From Bog-756 sp963699055 (GTDB lineage: Bacteria > Actinomycetota > Acidimicrobiia > Acidimicrobiales > RAAP-2): a stretch of 64,000 bases of DNA. Below the pieces are notes generated by a model that was given only the letters and a program-made list of their open reading frames with translations, was not told the origin of the DNA and made no database searches. Position numbers and translations under genes: made by a program. The DNA is taken from contig CAVOTA010000002.1 of assembly GCA_963699055.1 (NCBI GenBank), forward strand, positions 1,240,001 through 1,304,000. The letters run 5' to 3'. Positions 34,163 through 44,392 of the stretch are shown here, piece after piece. Within the stretch, counting starts at the first letter, position 1. Each line of letters begins with the position of its first letter.

Positions 34163-34620
34163 CAGGACGCACCTCCCTCGAGCACGAACGCCTCGACGTC
34201 GGCCATGGCGCCGATGCGTTCGTCGGCGGGACGGAACCGGGCCGTCACCCGGGTGCCGGCGGACAGTGCGTCGGGGCCGGGGGCGTCGACGGCGTGCAGC
34301 AGGGCGGTGTCGGCGCCGTCGAGGGTGATGAGCGCCCACACGAAGGGGGTCTGCAGCGGGTGCTTGCGGAGCGGGTGCGAGACCCAGGCCCACGACCCGA
34401 TCACGCCGCCCGGTCCCACGTCGACCAGCTCGCCGACGTCGTCGCTGGTGATCGGGTCGTACTCGGTAGGGGGCACGATGATCCGCCCGTCGGACCCGGT
34501 GGCCCCGACGAACCGCCCGTCGCGCAGGGCGGTCAGGAAGGCACCGATGATCGGCCCCGTCGACCGCGAGTACGGATAGTCGAGTCGGTGCTCTGCGTGC
34601 AGGACCTCGCTGTCGGCCAC
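34162..34620 (-). CDS. OB-fold protein (DUF35), ribbon lost
   Basis: A 152-residue DUF35-like protein: LDYPYSRSTGPIIGAFLTAL helix, GATGSDGRIIVPPTEYDP in place of the zinc ribbon (no cysteine), then the OB fold GGVIGSWAWVSHPL, PFVWALITLDGADTALLHAV and TRVTARFRPA. First gene of the operon; GTG at 34620 with GGAGG seven bases upstream. It probably partners one of the two thiolase-like proteins. A possible operator is 40-60 bases upstream. Confidence 0.82.
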   Translation of the reverse strand: MADSEVLHAEHRLDYPYSRSTGPIIGAFLTALRDGRFVGATGSDGRIIVPPTEYDPITSDDVGELVDVGPGGVIGSWAWVSHPLRKHPLQTPFVWALITLDGADTALLHAVDAPGPDALSAGTRVTARFRPADERIGAMADVEAFVLEGGAS

Positions 34621-34660
34621 GGACGGACCTCCCCCTGTGCGTGCGTCGGACGTAACGCAC

Positions 34661-34680
34661 GAAATGTAGAACAGATTTCA
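34661..34680. promoter_or_regulatory. Candidate operator of the thiolase/DUF35 operon
   Basis: An AT-rich patch with inverted repeat GAAAT-N9-ATTTC and the sequence TAGAACAGATTTCA, whose left half matches TetR-type KstR sites (TAGAAC...GTTCTA) of actinobacterial sterol and fatty-acid genes; the right half does not. It lies between the divergent operon and sulfatase genes. Confidence 0.4.
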
Positions 34681-34802
34681 GTTTTGTGCCTACCCCCGGC
34701 CCGGTGGAGGCCACCAGGGGTGACGGGCCCCGGCGGTCGCCCACCCCGGCGGACTGTCCCGCGGACCGCGCCGCGGACCGCGCCGGGCGCTACCGTTCCC
34801 CC

Positions 34803-36338
34803 ATGGCCGACCCCTCCCGAGACGTGACCTCCCCCCGGCGCCCCAACATCCTCCTCGTCGTGTCGGACCAGGAGCGCCAGCGCTCATGGCTCCCCGAGGG
34901 CACCTCGCTCCCCTGGCGCGACCGGCTGCGGTCCGAGGGCCTCGAGTTCACCGACTACTTCACCCATTCGTCGCCGTGCTCGCCCAGCCGGGCCAGCCTG
35001 TTCACCGGCCGCTACCTCCCGGGCCACGGCGTCCTCGACAACGTGATCATGCCCGAGCACGACGAGCTCCCGACGTCCACCCCCACCCTCGGGTCGCTGC
35101 TCGACTCCGCCGGCTACCGGTCGTCCTACATCGGCAAGTGGCACCTCTCCCATGCCGCCGCACCCGACATGGAGGCCTACGGCTTCGCCGACTGGGACGG
35201 GAACGACCGCCACTTCATGGGATGGGCGGGCACCGGGGTGCACTTCGACCCGATCATCGCCTCCAACGCGGCGCGGTGGCTGGGCGAGCACGCCGGCCCC
35301 GACCGCCGGGGCGACCAGCCGTGGTTCCTCACCGTGGCCCTGGTGAACCCCCACGACGTCATGTGGTTCCCGGTCGACCAGCCCACCTACCAGGACCAGC
35401 ACCCCGACCAGGTGGCCCGGATCAAGCAGGTGCTCGAGTCCGCCGCCTGGAAGGAGGACGAGACCCTCCCCGCCTACCGGGAGCCCTACCCCGAGGTGTG
35501 CGACACGTTGCCGGCCAACTTCGCCGACCCGTTCCACGCCAAGCCGGAGGCCCACCGCCAGTGGCGCTGGGACCAGCAGCACAGCCTCTACGGCTACCTG
35601 GACCCGTCCGACACGGCGGGCTGGCTGCGCCACCTCGACTACTACGTCCACCTGCACCAGCTCGCCGACCGCAGCCTCGGCACCGTCCTCGGGGCGCTCG
35701 AGGCGTCCGGGGCATGGGACGACACCGTCATCGTGTTCACCTCCGACCACGGCGACATGTGCGGCTCCCACGGCCTGCGCTCGAAGGGGCCGTTCGTCTA
35801 CGACGAGATCATGCGCGTGCCGCTGTACGTGAAGGTGCCGGGCACCACGACGGCCGGCACCGTCACCTCGGCCCTCGGCTCCCACGTGGACCTGGCGGCC
35901 ACCCTCTGCGCCCTGGCCGGCGTCGACCCGGCGGCCGTGGCGGCCACCGTCCAGGGCGAGGACCTCACCCCGGTGCTGGCCGACCCGTCGGCGACGGTGC
36001 GCGACCACATCCTCTTCGCCCAGGACTCGGCGCAGACCACCCATCTCAACCAGGTCCGCTACGCGCTGCGCGGGTTCTTCGACGGCACCACCAAGTACGC
36101 CCGCTACTACGGGGTCGGCGGCGGCAAGCCGGGCACCGGGCTGTGGGGGAAGCCGCCCGGGCACAAGCTCTACGACGTCGACTGCGCCTTCGACGACAAC
36201 GACCACGAATGGTACGACCACGACGCCGATCCGCACGAGCTGGTCAACCTGGCCAACGACCCGGCCCGCACCGCCGACCTGCGCGCCAACTACGAGCGCC
36301 TGCAGGGCTACGAGCGGGCGTCCTTCGTCACGTTCTGA
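34803..36338 (+). CDS. Sulfatase
   Basis: A 511-residue type I sulfatase of the alkaline-phosphatase fold, cytoplasmic by the lack of a signal peptide. The formylglycine motif is C59-S-P-S-R in SSPCSPSRASLFTGR, with metal and catalytic residues in the N-terminal LLVVSDQERQ strand (D22-Q instead of the common DD), YIGKWHL, and VIVFTSDHGDMCGSHG. It should hydrolyse sulfate esters after Cys is converted to formylglycine by an FGE enzyme, not found here. ATG at 34803. It is divergent from the thiolase/DUF35 operon and could share its promoter region. Confidence 0.9.
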   Translation: MADPSRDVTSPRRPNILLVVSDQERQRSWLPEGTSLPWRDRLRSEGLEFTDYFTHSSPCSPSRASLFTGRYLPGHGVLDNVIMPEHDELPTSTPTLGSLLDSAGYRSSYIGKWHLSHAAAPDMEAYGFADWDGNDRHFMGWAGTGVHFDPIIASNAARWLGEHAGPDRRGDQPWFLTVALVNPHDVMWFPVDQPTYQDQHPDQVARIKQVLESAAWKEDETLPAYREPYPEVCDTLPANFADPFHAKPEAHRQWRWDQQHSLYGYLDPSDTAGWLRHLDYYVHLHQLADRSLGTVLGALEASGAWDDTVIVFTSDHGDMCGSHGLRSKGPFVYDEIMRVPLYVKVPGTTTAGTVTSALGSHVDLAATLCALAGVDPAAVAATVQGEDLTPVLADPSATVRDHILFAQDSAQTTHLNQVRYALRGFFDGTTKYARYYGVGGGKPGTGLWGKPPGHKLYDVDCAFDDNDHEWYDHDADPHELVNLANDPARTADLRANYERLQGYERASFVTF

Positions 36339-36349
36339 GTCCGGGCACG

Positions 36350-36381
36350 GTGACCGGCCGGCCCGTCGCCGGTCCGGTCAC
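36350..36381. terminator. Bidirectional hairpin terminator
   Basis: Outer stem GTGACCGG / CCGGTCAC and inner stem CCGGC / GCCGG with one bulged T, between the convergent sulfatase and antiporter genes; it covers the antiporter stop codon. Confidence 0.6.
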
Positions 36382-37604
36382 AGGAAGTCGACGGCCGGGT
36401 CGATGCCGTCCCGGCCCTCCTCGCCGACCGGCACCGCCTCGGCGTCACGGCCGGCCAGTGCGAAGCCCACCAGGGGGAACGCCAGCACCGACACCATCCC
36501 CGCCCCGACGAGGGCGGTGGCGTTCACCGGCAGCATGTGGTGGGTGTCGAGCCCGATCTGGGTGATCACCACCAGCATGGGCAGGGCGGTGGACTGGAGG
36601 ATCCCGAGGGCCGTGCGCTTGCGCCACCCCAGGACCCGGGCGTACACGGCCAGGGCGGGCAGGCCCCGGACGACCAGGAAGAGCCCGAGGAAGATCGGGA
36701 CACGCTCCAGGATCGACGCGTTGTCGGCGAGCGCCCGGATGTGGAACTGCATGCCGCTCACCACGAAGAACACCGGGATGAGGAAGCCGAACCCGATGGA
36801 CTCCAGTCGGGGCTGCATGGCCTCGGCCTGCTCGGTCGTGAAGGCGATGCGCACGATCAGACCGGCGGCAAAGGCGCCGAGCAGGATCTCGAGGCTCAAC
36901 GACGACGCCACCAGGACGAGGCCGGTGATGAGCAGCAGCACGATGCGCACCGGCAGCTGCGTCGAGGTCCCGAGGTGCCGCTGCATCGTCTCGACCACGC
37001 GCGGTGGCTGCGGGCGCGCCGCCACCACGGCCACGCCCAGCGCCAGGAGCACGAACGCCACCAGCAGGAGGGCCTCGGTCTCGGGGCTGGCCGCACCGAG
37101 CAGCACCGTCACCGCCACCACAGGGCCGAATTCACCCGCCGTCCCGCCGGCGACCAGGTACCGGCCGAAGTGGGTGTCGAGCATGCCGCGGTCGTGCAGC
37201 ATCGGCAGCAGGGTCCCGATCGCCGTCGTCGTGAGGGCGAGTCCGACCAGGAGGCTCGAGATGGCGAAGTTGGTGAGCAGGAGGACCAGGCCGGTGCCGA
37301 GCCCGAGCACCAGGCTGGTCAGCCAGCCGACGGTCCCCCGGGTCACCGGGTCACGGCCGAGCGTCGAGAAGTCGATCTCGTAGCCGGCCATGAAGAACAG
37401 GAAGCACAGCCCGAGCACGTCCAGCCCGTTCACGAACACGTCCGTGGAGGCCCAGTGGAGCACCTCGGGCCCGATGAGGATCCCGAGCACCAGCTCGAAC
37501 AGGACGCTCGGGACGCGCCACCGACGCAGCGCCTCCGAGCACAGCGGCGCCACGGCCACGGCGGCCGCGATCACGAAGAGCGAGACGGCGGTCTGGCGCG
37601 TCAT
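36378..37604 (-). CDS. Cation:proton antiporter (CPA2, KefB-like)
   Basis: A 408-residue polytopic membrane protein with about 12 helices and no C-terminal RCK domain. The opening helices and the ELVLGILIGPEVLHW and FLFFMAGYEIDFSTLG segments are typical of Na+/H+ exchanger family PF00999 members of the CPA2 branch. The glycine-rich AGGTAGEFGPVVAVTVLLG segment carries the acidic ion-binding site. It would exchange Na+ or K+ for protons across the cell membrane. ATG at 37604. Confidence 0.88.
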   Translation of the reverse strand: MTRQTAVSLFVIAAAVAVAPLCSEALRRWRVPSVLFELVLGILIGPEVLHWASTDVFVNGLDVLGLCFLFFMAGYEIDFSTLGRDPVTRGTVGWLTSLVLGLGTGLVLLLTNFAISSLLVGLALTTTAIGTLLPMLHDRGMLDTHFGRYLVAGGTAGEFGPVVAVTVLLGAASPETEALLLVAFVLLALGVAVVAARPQPPRVVETMQRHLGTSTQLPVRIVLLLITGLVLVASSLSLEILLGAFAAGLIVRIAFTTEQAEAMQPRLESIGFGFLIPVFFVVSGMQFHIRALADNASILERVPIFLGLFLVVRGLPALAVYARVLGWRKRTALGILQSTALPMLVVITQIGLDTHHMLPVNATALVGAGMVSVLAFPLVGFALAGRDAEAVPVGEEGRDGIDPAVDFL

Positions 37605-37690
37605 GCACCAAGCGTACGAGGGCGTCCCGCCGGGTGGCGTGACCCGCCGCCTCCCGACGCCCCACCACCGGAGGACCGTAGGCTCCGGTC

Positions 37691-38515
37691 ATGTCGTACG
37701 TCCCCGACGACCAGCCGCTCCCGTTCACCGTGGCCGGCCTTGCCGCCGACCTGCGCGCTCTCGGCGTGACCCCGGGGTCGACCCTGCTCGTCCACAGCTC
37801 GCTGTCGGCCGTCGGCTACGTCACGGGTGGCGCCCACGCCGTGGTGCTCGCCCTGCTCGACGCCCTCGGGCCCGACGGGACGCTCGTCGTGCCCACCCAC
37901 TCGAGCAGCCTGTCGGATCCGGCGGGCTGGCAGAACCCGCCGGTGCCCGAGGCGTGGTGGACCACGATCCGCGAGTCGATGCCGGCCTTCGACCCGGACC
38001 TCACCCCGACGGAGCAGATCGGCGCGGTCGCCGACGTCGCCCGCCACCTGCCCGGGGCGGTGCGCAGTGCCCATCCGACGGTCTCCTTCGCCGCCGTCGG
38101 ACCCCGGGCCGAGGCGGTGACGGGCGGCCACGCCCTCGAGAGCGGGTTGGGCGAGTCGTCCCCGCTGGCCCGGCTGTACGACCTCGACGCCCGGGTGCTC
38201 CTGCTCGGTGTGGGCCACGCCAACAACACGTCGCTCCACCTGGCGGAGCACCGGAGCCGGACCCGGCCGACGACCACCGACGGTGCACCGGTGGTCGTGG
38301 ACGGCCACCGGCACTGGGTCACCTACCCGGTGCTCGACCTCGACAGCTCGGACTTCGACGCGGTGGGCGCGGCCTTCGCCGGCGGCGGACTCGAGACCGA
38401 CGGGACCGTGGGCGGGGCGCGGGCCCGGCTGATGGGGGTGCGCCCGCTGGTCGACTTCGCCACGGCATGGTTCGCCGGGCACCGCCCCGCGCCGGGAGGC
38501 GGTCCGTCCGCCTAG
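37691..38515 (+). CDS. AAC(3)-family acetyltransferase
   Basis: A 274-residue protein of the aminoglycoside 3-N-acetyltransferase family (Antibiotic_NAT). It has LLVHSSLSAVGYVTGG, TLVVPTHSSSL, RSAHPTVSFAAVGPRA and LLLGVGHANNTSLHLAEH, where the histidine and the E in the AEH part are active-site residues. Members acetylate aminoglycosides or other amines (for example FrbF in phosphonate antibiotic synthesis), using acetyl-CoA. The gene looks chromosomal and native in base composition, so resistance is not implied. Its last 4 bases overlap the end of the convergent kinase gene. Confidence 0.88.
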   Translation: MSYVPDDQPLPFTVAGLAADLRALGVTPGSTLLVHSSLSAVGYVTGGAHAVVLALLDALGPDGTLVVPTHSSSLSDPAGWQNPPVPEAWWTTIRESMPAFDPDLTPTEQIGAVADVARHLPGAVRSAHPTVSFAAVGPRAEAVTGGHALESGLGESSPLARLYDLDARVLLLGVGHANNTSLHLAEHRSRTRPTTTDGAPVVVDGHRHWVTYPVLDLDSSDFDAVGAAFAGGGLETDGTVGGARARLMGVRPLVDFATAWFAGHRPAPGGGPSA

Positions 38516-39057
38516 TGGTCGCCCCCGGCCGCCAGCTCCTCGACGAGCCGGTCGGCCTGGTCGTGCCCGGTGAGCACCACCACCCGGGCGTCCGGGGCGC
38601 CGGTGCGGGCCTGGGCGGGCACCTCCTCGTGGAAGCGTCCCAGCGTGCGCCACGTCCACAGGACGATGTTGCGGTCGGCGTCGGTCGACACCAGGTTGCG
38701 CAACGACTCGCGGTTCCCGTTCCACAGTTCGGCGCGCCGCACGCCGCGCCGGAGCGTGCGCAGCACGACCTGGCGCATCACCGTCCACCGGGGCAGGTCG
38801 AGGATCACGATCAGCTGGGCCCGCGCCCACACCAGATCGCGCACCTGGTGGTAGTTGCCCTCGACCACCCACCGCTCGCCCGCGGCGACCCGGTCCACCT
38901 GGGCGCGGAACTCGTCGGTCGGCAGGGGCGTCCACCCGGGCTGGTGGAAGATCCCGTCGAGCTCGGTCACCGGCAGGTCGAGGCGGGCCGCCAGGGTCCG
39001 GGCCAGGGTCGACTTGCCGCTGCCCGACGACCCGTGGACGGCGATCCGGTCGACCAC
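38512..39057 (-). CDS. P-loop NTPase (adenylate-kinase-like, FlaR/topology-modulation type)
   Basis: A 181-residue single-domain P-loop kinase: Walker A GSSGSGKSTLA at residue 8, then LDLPVTELDGIFHQPGW, WVVEGNYHQVRD and a VILDLPRWTVMRQVV Walker B region followed by an arginine-rich lid (RTLRRGVRRAELW). This order marks the adenylate-kinase-like proteins sometimes called topology modulation (FlaR) proteins. Substrate unknown. GTG at 39057 lies 6 bases after the LMW phosphatase stop, so both form an operon. Confidence 0.85.
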   Translation of the reverse strand: MVDRIAVHGSSGSGKSTLARTLAARLDLPVTELDGIFHQPGWTPLPTDEFRAQVDRVAAGERWVVEGNYHQVRDLVWARAQLIVILDLPRWTVMRQVVLRTLRRGVRRAELWNGNRESLRNLVSTDADRNIVLWTWRTLGRFHEEVPAQARTGAPDARVVVLTGHDQADRLVEELAAGGDH

Positions 39058-39062
39058 TGCCG

Positions 39063-39644
39063 CTAGATGACGCCGCGCCCGGGGGCGCCGGCGGGTGCAT
39101 CGACCCGGGCGGCCAGGTGCGCCACCAGGCCGCCGCAGCCGGCCTCCACCAGGTCGAGGCAGCGTTCGAACCCGTCGTCGTCCCCGTAGTACGGATCGGG
39201 CACGTCGGGGTCGCCGCCGGCACGGGGTCCGAAGGTCCGCAGCAGCACCAGCAGATCGTCGTAGCGGTAGTCGCCGGCGGCGGCGCGGGCCCGGCTGGCC
39301 AGCGTCTGGCGGTGGCCCCGGTCCATGCACACCACCAGGCCGGCCGAGGGCAGCCACGCCGTGTCGAACGCCTGGGCCCGGTGCCCGTGGTCGGCGTACC
39401 CCCGGCGCTCCAGTGCGGCCCGGGCCCGGGGGTCCATGGGTTCGCCCTCGTGCCACCCGCCGGTCCCCGCGCTCGACACCGCCAGGCGGTCCGCCAGGAC
39501 GGTCCCGTCGGCCAGCGTGTGCCCGGCGGCCAGGTGGCGCAGCACCACGTCGCCCATCGGCGAGCGGCAGATGTTGCCGGTGCACACGAAGATCACCTGC
39601 AGCGGCCCGGGCGCGGCGTCGTCATCGGGTGGGGCGGTCGGCAC
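39063..39644 (-). CDS. Low-molecular-weight protein tyrosine phosphatase
   Basis: A 193-residue LMW-PTP with the P-loop V-C21-TGNICRS and the general acid in D150-PYYGDD, the two hallmarks of active enzymes. An insert VLADRLAVSSAGTGGWHEG follows the usual pattern. It dephosphorylates tyrosine in proteins, or arsenate in related reductases; the DPYYG motif argues for phosphatase. GTG at 39644 in the same frame; no clear ribosome site. The downstream P-loop kinase is coupled. Confidence 0.92.
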   Translation of the reverse strand: MPTAPPDDDAAPGPLQVIFVCTGNICRSPMGDVVLRHLAAGHTLADGTVLADRLAVSSAGTGGWHEGEPMDPRARAALERRGYADHGHRAQAFDTAWLPSAGLVVCMDRGHRQTLASRARAAAGDYRYDDLLVLLRTFGPRAGGDPDVPDPYYGDDDGFERCLDLVEAGCGGLVAHLAARVDAPAGAPGRGVI

Positions 39645-39789
39645 CCGTCCAGTCTGGCCCGTCGCCGTGCCCGGGTGCGCGTCCGGTCGGGGGCCGGGCC
39701 CGGGAGGGTCCCCCCGACGGCGGGGTCCCGGTACGGTGTCGCCACGGAGGGCGCGCCGGCCGGTGCGCCTCGATCCCCGGGAGGGACCG

Positions 39790-40308
39790 ATGAGCGACAC
39801 GTCAGCCAGCCAGCCGAACCAGCAGATGGGCCACGGCGTGAAGCAGCGCGACGTCATCAAGATGACGGACGAGGAGATCGACGCCTTCCTCCACGAACGG
39901 CGGCCCATGACCATGTGCACGCTCAACCACGACGGGTCGATCCACGCCGTGGCCATGTGGTACGGCTTCGTCGACGGCACCATCGCCATCGAGACGAAGG
40001 CCAAGGCGCAGAAGTCGGTCAACCTCGGCCGCGACTCGCGGATCACCCTCCTCTTCGAGGACGGCGACTACTACGAGGAGCTCCGGGGCGTCGAGCTGGT
40101 CGGCCACGCCGAGATCGTGGAGGACCCCGACAAGCTGTGGGAGCTCGGCGTCAACCTGTTCGAGCGCTACTACGGGACCTACTCCGAGGAGCTGCGCCCC
40201 TTCGTCGAGACCATGCTGAACAAGCGGATCGTGGCCAAGATCAACGTCGAGCGCACGGTCTCGTGGGACCACCGCAAGCTCGGCCTGCCGTCGACCCGGC
40301 CGGCCTGA
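39790..40308 (+). CDS. PPOX-class F420/FMN-dependent protein
   Basis: A 172-residue pyridoxamine 5'-phosphate-oxidase-fold protein: MTDEEIDAFLHERRPMTMCT, GSIHAVAMWYGFVDGTIAI, KSVNLGRDSRITLLFEDG and a YEELRGVELVGHAEIVEDP barrel. Actinobacterial members usually bind F420 and reduce unsaturated substrates, or bind FMN or haem. ATG at 39790 with GAGGG upstream. It is followed after 4 bases by a second, diverged PPOX gene. Confidence 0.87.
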   Translation: MSDTSASQPNQQMGHGVKQRDVIKMTDEEIDAFLHERRPMTMCTLNHDGSIHAVAMWYGFVDGTIAIETKAKAQKSVNLGRDSRITLLFEDGDYYEELRGVELVGHAEIVEDPDKLWELGVNLFERYYGTYSEELRPFVETMLNKRIVAKINVERTVSWDHRKLGLPSTRPA

Positions 40309-40312
40309 TCCG

Positions 40313-40771
40313 GTGGCCCGGTCCATGGACGACGAGGAGGTGGCGGCGTTCCTCTCGGCCCTGCCCGCCCGGACGGGCAAGCTCGCCACCGTCCGCGACG
40401 ACGGACGGCCCCACGTGGCGCCGATCTGGTTCGCGCTGGACCGCTCGACGGCCGGCCCCGACTCGCCGCTCGGCGACCTGGTGCTCAACACGGCGGCCAC
40501 CACCGTCAAAGGGCGGAACATCGTGCGCGACCCGCGGATCGCCCTGTGCATCGACGACGACCGCCCCCCGTTCACGTTCGTGAGCATCGAGGGCGTGGCC
40601 TCCGTGAGCGAGGACCCCGACGAGCTCCTGCACTGGGCCACCGTGATCGGGGGTCGCTACATGGGCGAGGACCGGGCCGGGGACTACGGGGCCCGCAACG
40701 GGGTACCCGGCGAGCTGGTGGTGCGGCTCCGCCCGACACGCGTCGTGGCCGTCGCCGAGCTGTCGGACTGA
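40313..40771 (+). CDS. PPOX-class F420-dependent oxidoreductase
   Basis: A 152-residue split-barrel protein with GKLATVRDDGRPHVAPIWFA, LVLNTAATTVKGRNIVRDP and TFVSIEGVASVSEDPDEL, in the order of the TIGR03618 family of F420-dependent enzymes. K and R residues of the KGRNI segment fit binding of the phosphate chain of F420. GTG at 40313, 4 bases after the neighbouring PPOX gene, so the two are co-transcribed and may work together or form a heterodimer. Confidence 0.88.
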   Translation: MARSMDDEEVAAFLSALPARTGKLATVRDDGRPHVAPIWFALDRSTAGPDSPLGDLVLNTAATTVKGRNIVRDPRIALCIDDDRPPFTFVSIEGVASVSEDPDELLHWATVIGGRYMGEDRAGDYGARNGVPGELVVRLRPTRVVAVAELSD

Positions 40772-40778
40772 CCGGTCG

Positions 40779-42224
<1,446 letters not shown>

Positions 42225-42230
42225 GCCCGG

Positions 42231-42288
42231 GCCCGGACCCCGACCACGGCGCGACACCCGGTGGGCGTGGCGCCACCCGGGTCCGGGC
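42231..42288 (+). terminator. Long hairpin after the PrsW gene
   Basis: GCCCGGACCC / GGGTCCGGGC, perfect 10-bp arms enclosing 38 bases that contain a smaller ACCCGGT/ACCCGGG-rich stem. It directly follows the PrsW stop and precedes the SDR gene, so a terminator is likely. Confidence 0.55.
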
Positions 42289-42342
42289 TGGTAGCACTAG
42301 AACCTGTTGCAGCCATCGCGGCCGCCGAAGGGGGAACCTCGC

Positions 42343-43131
42343 ATGATTCTCGACCGCTACCGGATGGACGGGAAGGTGGCCGTGATCACCGGCGCCGGAC
42401 GGGGCATCGGTGCCGCCACCGCCGTCGGCCTGGCCCAGGCCGGTGCCGACGTGGTGATCTCGGCCCGGACCGCAGCACAGCTCGACGCGGTGGCCGCCCA
42501 GGTCGAGTCGGTCGGTCGGCGGGCGGTCGCCGTGCCCGCCAACCTCAACGACCTCGACGCCGTGGCCGCCCTGGTGGACCACGCCCGCGACGCCTTCGGG
42601 CGCCTGGACCTGGTGGTCAACAACGTCGGAGGCACCATGCCCCAGTCGTTCCTGGACACCACGGCCAAGACGATGGAGGACGCCTTCCACTTCAACGTGG
42701 CCACGGCCCACGCCCTGCTGCACGCCGCCGTGCCCCTCCTGCTGGAGGACGGCGGCGGGTCGGCCGTCAACATCTCCTCGGCCATGGGCCGACTGGCCGC
42801 CCGCGGGTTCGTCGCCTACGGCACGGCCAAGGCCGCCCTCGCCCACTACACCCGTCTGGCGGCCATGGATCTCGCCCCCCGGATCCGGGTCAACGCCATC
42901 GCCGTGGGCTCGGTGGCCACCTCGGCGCTCGACATCGTCATGCAGATCGACGAGATGCGCACCGCCATGGAGGATGCCACCCCGCTCGGCCGCATCGGCG
43001 ATCCCGAGGACATCGCCGCCGCCATCGTCTACCTCGCCTCCGACGCCGGTTCGTACGTCACCGGCAAGGTCCTCGAGGTCGACGGCGGCACCGAGGCCGC
43101 CACGCTCGACATGCACATCCCGGACGTCTGA
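42343..43131 (+). CDS. SDR-family oxidoreductase
   Basis: A 262-residue classical short-chain dehydrogenase: cofactor motif TGAGRGIG (17-24), NNVGG (93-97), catalytic S146, Y159 and K163 in VAYGTAKAAL, and a C-terminal YVTGKVLEVDGG. The residue after strand 2 is Arg (SARTAA), which favours NADP(H). The substrate is probably a secondary alcohol or ketone in lipid or steroid metabolism. It is followed by an amine-dehydrogenase-like gene after 142 bases with a small tandem repeat between. Confidence 0.92.
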   Translation: MILDRYRMDGKVAVITGAGRGIGAATAVGLAQAGADVVISARTAAQLDAVAAQVESVGRRAVAVPANLNDLDAVAALVDHARDAFGRLDLVVNNVGGTMPQSFLDTTAKTMEDAFHFNVATAHALLHAAVPLLLEDGGGSAVNISSAMGRLAARGFVAYGTAKAALAHYTRLAAMDLAPRIRVNAIAVGSVATSALDIVMQIDEMRTAMEDATPLGRIGDPEDIAAAIVYLASDAGSYVTGKVLEVDGGTEAATLDMHIPDV

Positions 43132-43212
43132 TCAGCTCGCCACGCCGCGACCGGGTGCCCGGTCGGCGGCGCCCACCCCGGACACCGACCGGACCACGTC
43201 CGGCCCACCCGG

Positions 43213-43245
43213 CCCTCTCCCGACCCTCTCCCGACCCTCTCCCGA
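43213..43245. repeat. Three perfect 11-bp tandem repeats
   Basis: CCCTCTCCCGA repeated three times without error, between the SDR stop and the next start. No function is evident. Confidence 0.8.
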
Positions 43246-43273
43246 CGGACACCGACCCATCAAGGAGCACACC

Positions 43274-44350
43274 ATGGACAAGACCTACCGCGTCGTCGCC
43301 TGGAGCACCGGCAACGTCGGCCGCCACGCCATCGCCGGCATCGACGCCCGTCCCGATCTCGAGCTGGTCGGCGTGTGGGTGTCCAACCCCGACAAGGTCG
43401 GCAAGGACGCCGGCGAGCTGGCCGGACTGGGCCGCAGCCTGGGCGTGGTCGCCACCGACGACGAGGAGGCCCTCTTCGCCCTGCGGCCCGACGTGATCGT
43501 GCACACGGCGATGGCCGACGACCGGTTGTTCGAGGCCCTCGGCGACCTGCAGCGCATCCTGCGGGCCGGCATCAACGTGGTGTCGTCGGGCCCGGTCTTC
43601 CTCCAGTACCCGTGGGGTGTCGTCGACGACGCCATGATCACCCCGACGGTGGAGGCGGCCACCGAGGGCGGCGTGTCGATCTTCGTGAACGGCGTCGATC
43701 CCGGCTTCGCCAACGACGCCCTGCCCCTCGTGCTGTCCGGCGTGTGCGAGCAGATCGACGAGGTCCGGGTGGCCGAGGTGCTGAACTACGCGACCTACAA
43801 CCAGGGCATGGTCCTCTTCGACATCATGGGCTTCGGGCGGCCGATGGAGAACGTCCCGATGATCCTCCAGCCCGGGGTGATGACCATGGCCTGGGGCAGC
43901 GTGGTGCGCCAGCTGGCCGCCGGACTCGAGGTCGAGCTCGACGACGACCTGGTCGAATGGTACGAGCGGGTGCCCGCCCCCGAGACCTTCGAGGTGGACG
44001 CCGGGACGATCGCGGAGGGCACGGCGGCCGCGCTCCACTTCGAACTGCGCGGCATGAAGGACGGGCGGGCCGTCATCGTGCTCGAGCACGTGACCCGCCT
44101 CCGCGACGACCTCGCCCCGGACTGGCCCCAGCCCGCCGGCCACGGCTGCTACCGGGTGATCCTCACCGGCGAGCCCACGTACACCGTGGACATGCAGCTG
44201 ATGGGCAGGGACGGCGACCACAACACCGGCGGGCTCAAGGCGACCGCCATGCGGCTGGTCAACGCCATCCCCGCCGTGGTCGAGGGCGCACCGGGCCTGC
44301 TGAGCGCACTCGACCTGCCCCCGGTCTACGGCAGGGGCCTGGTCGTCTGA
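43274..44350 (+). CDS. NAD(P)H-dependent dehydrogenase of the DapB/amine-dehydrogenase-like family
   Basis: A 358-residue protein with a Rossmann start VVAWSTGNVGRHAIAG, then LVGVWVSNPDKVGKDAGEL, and the VNGVDPGFANDALPLVLSG segment. This is the dihydrodipicolinate-reductase-like family found as 2,4-diaminopentanoate dehydrogenase and many actinobacterial homologues of unknown substrate, often near SDR and acyl-CoA genes. AAGGAG lies 7 bases before ATG 43274. The preceding SDR probably acts in the same pathway. Confidence 0.87.
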   Translation: MDKTYRVVAWSTGNVGRHAIAGIDARPDLELVGVWVSNPDKVGKDAGELAGLGRSLGVVATDDEEALFALRPDVIVHTAMADDRLFEALGDLQRILRAGINVVSSGPVFLQYPWGVVDDAMITPTVEAATEGGVSIFVNGVDPGFANDALPLVLSGVCEQIDEVRVAEVLNYATYNQGMVLFDIMGFGRPMENVPMILQPGVMTMAWGSVVRQLAAGLEVELDDDLVEWYERVPAPETFEVDAGTIAEGTAAALHFELRGMKDGRAVIVLEHVTRLRDDLAPDWPQPAGHGCYRVILTGEPTYTVDMQLMGRDGDHNTGGLKATAMRLVNAIPAVVEGAPGLLSALDLPPVYGRGLVV

Positions 44351-44353
44351 GCA

Positions 44354-44384
44354 CCGCCGGTCGACCTCCGTCGGGGACCGGCGG
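44354..44384. terminator. Hairpin between convergent genes
   Basis: CCGCCGGTC / GACCGGCGG, perfect 9-bp stem with a 13-base loop, between the DapB-like gene and the convergent TfoX-N gene. Confidence 0.6.
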
Positions 44385-44392
44385 GACGCCGG

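Noticed and set aside
37691..38515. AAC(3)-like gene as acquired aminoglycoside resistance
   Set aside because: Base composition and neighbours are native, no mobile element is adjacent, and the family has many non-resistance members.
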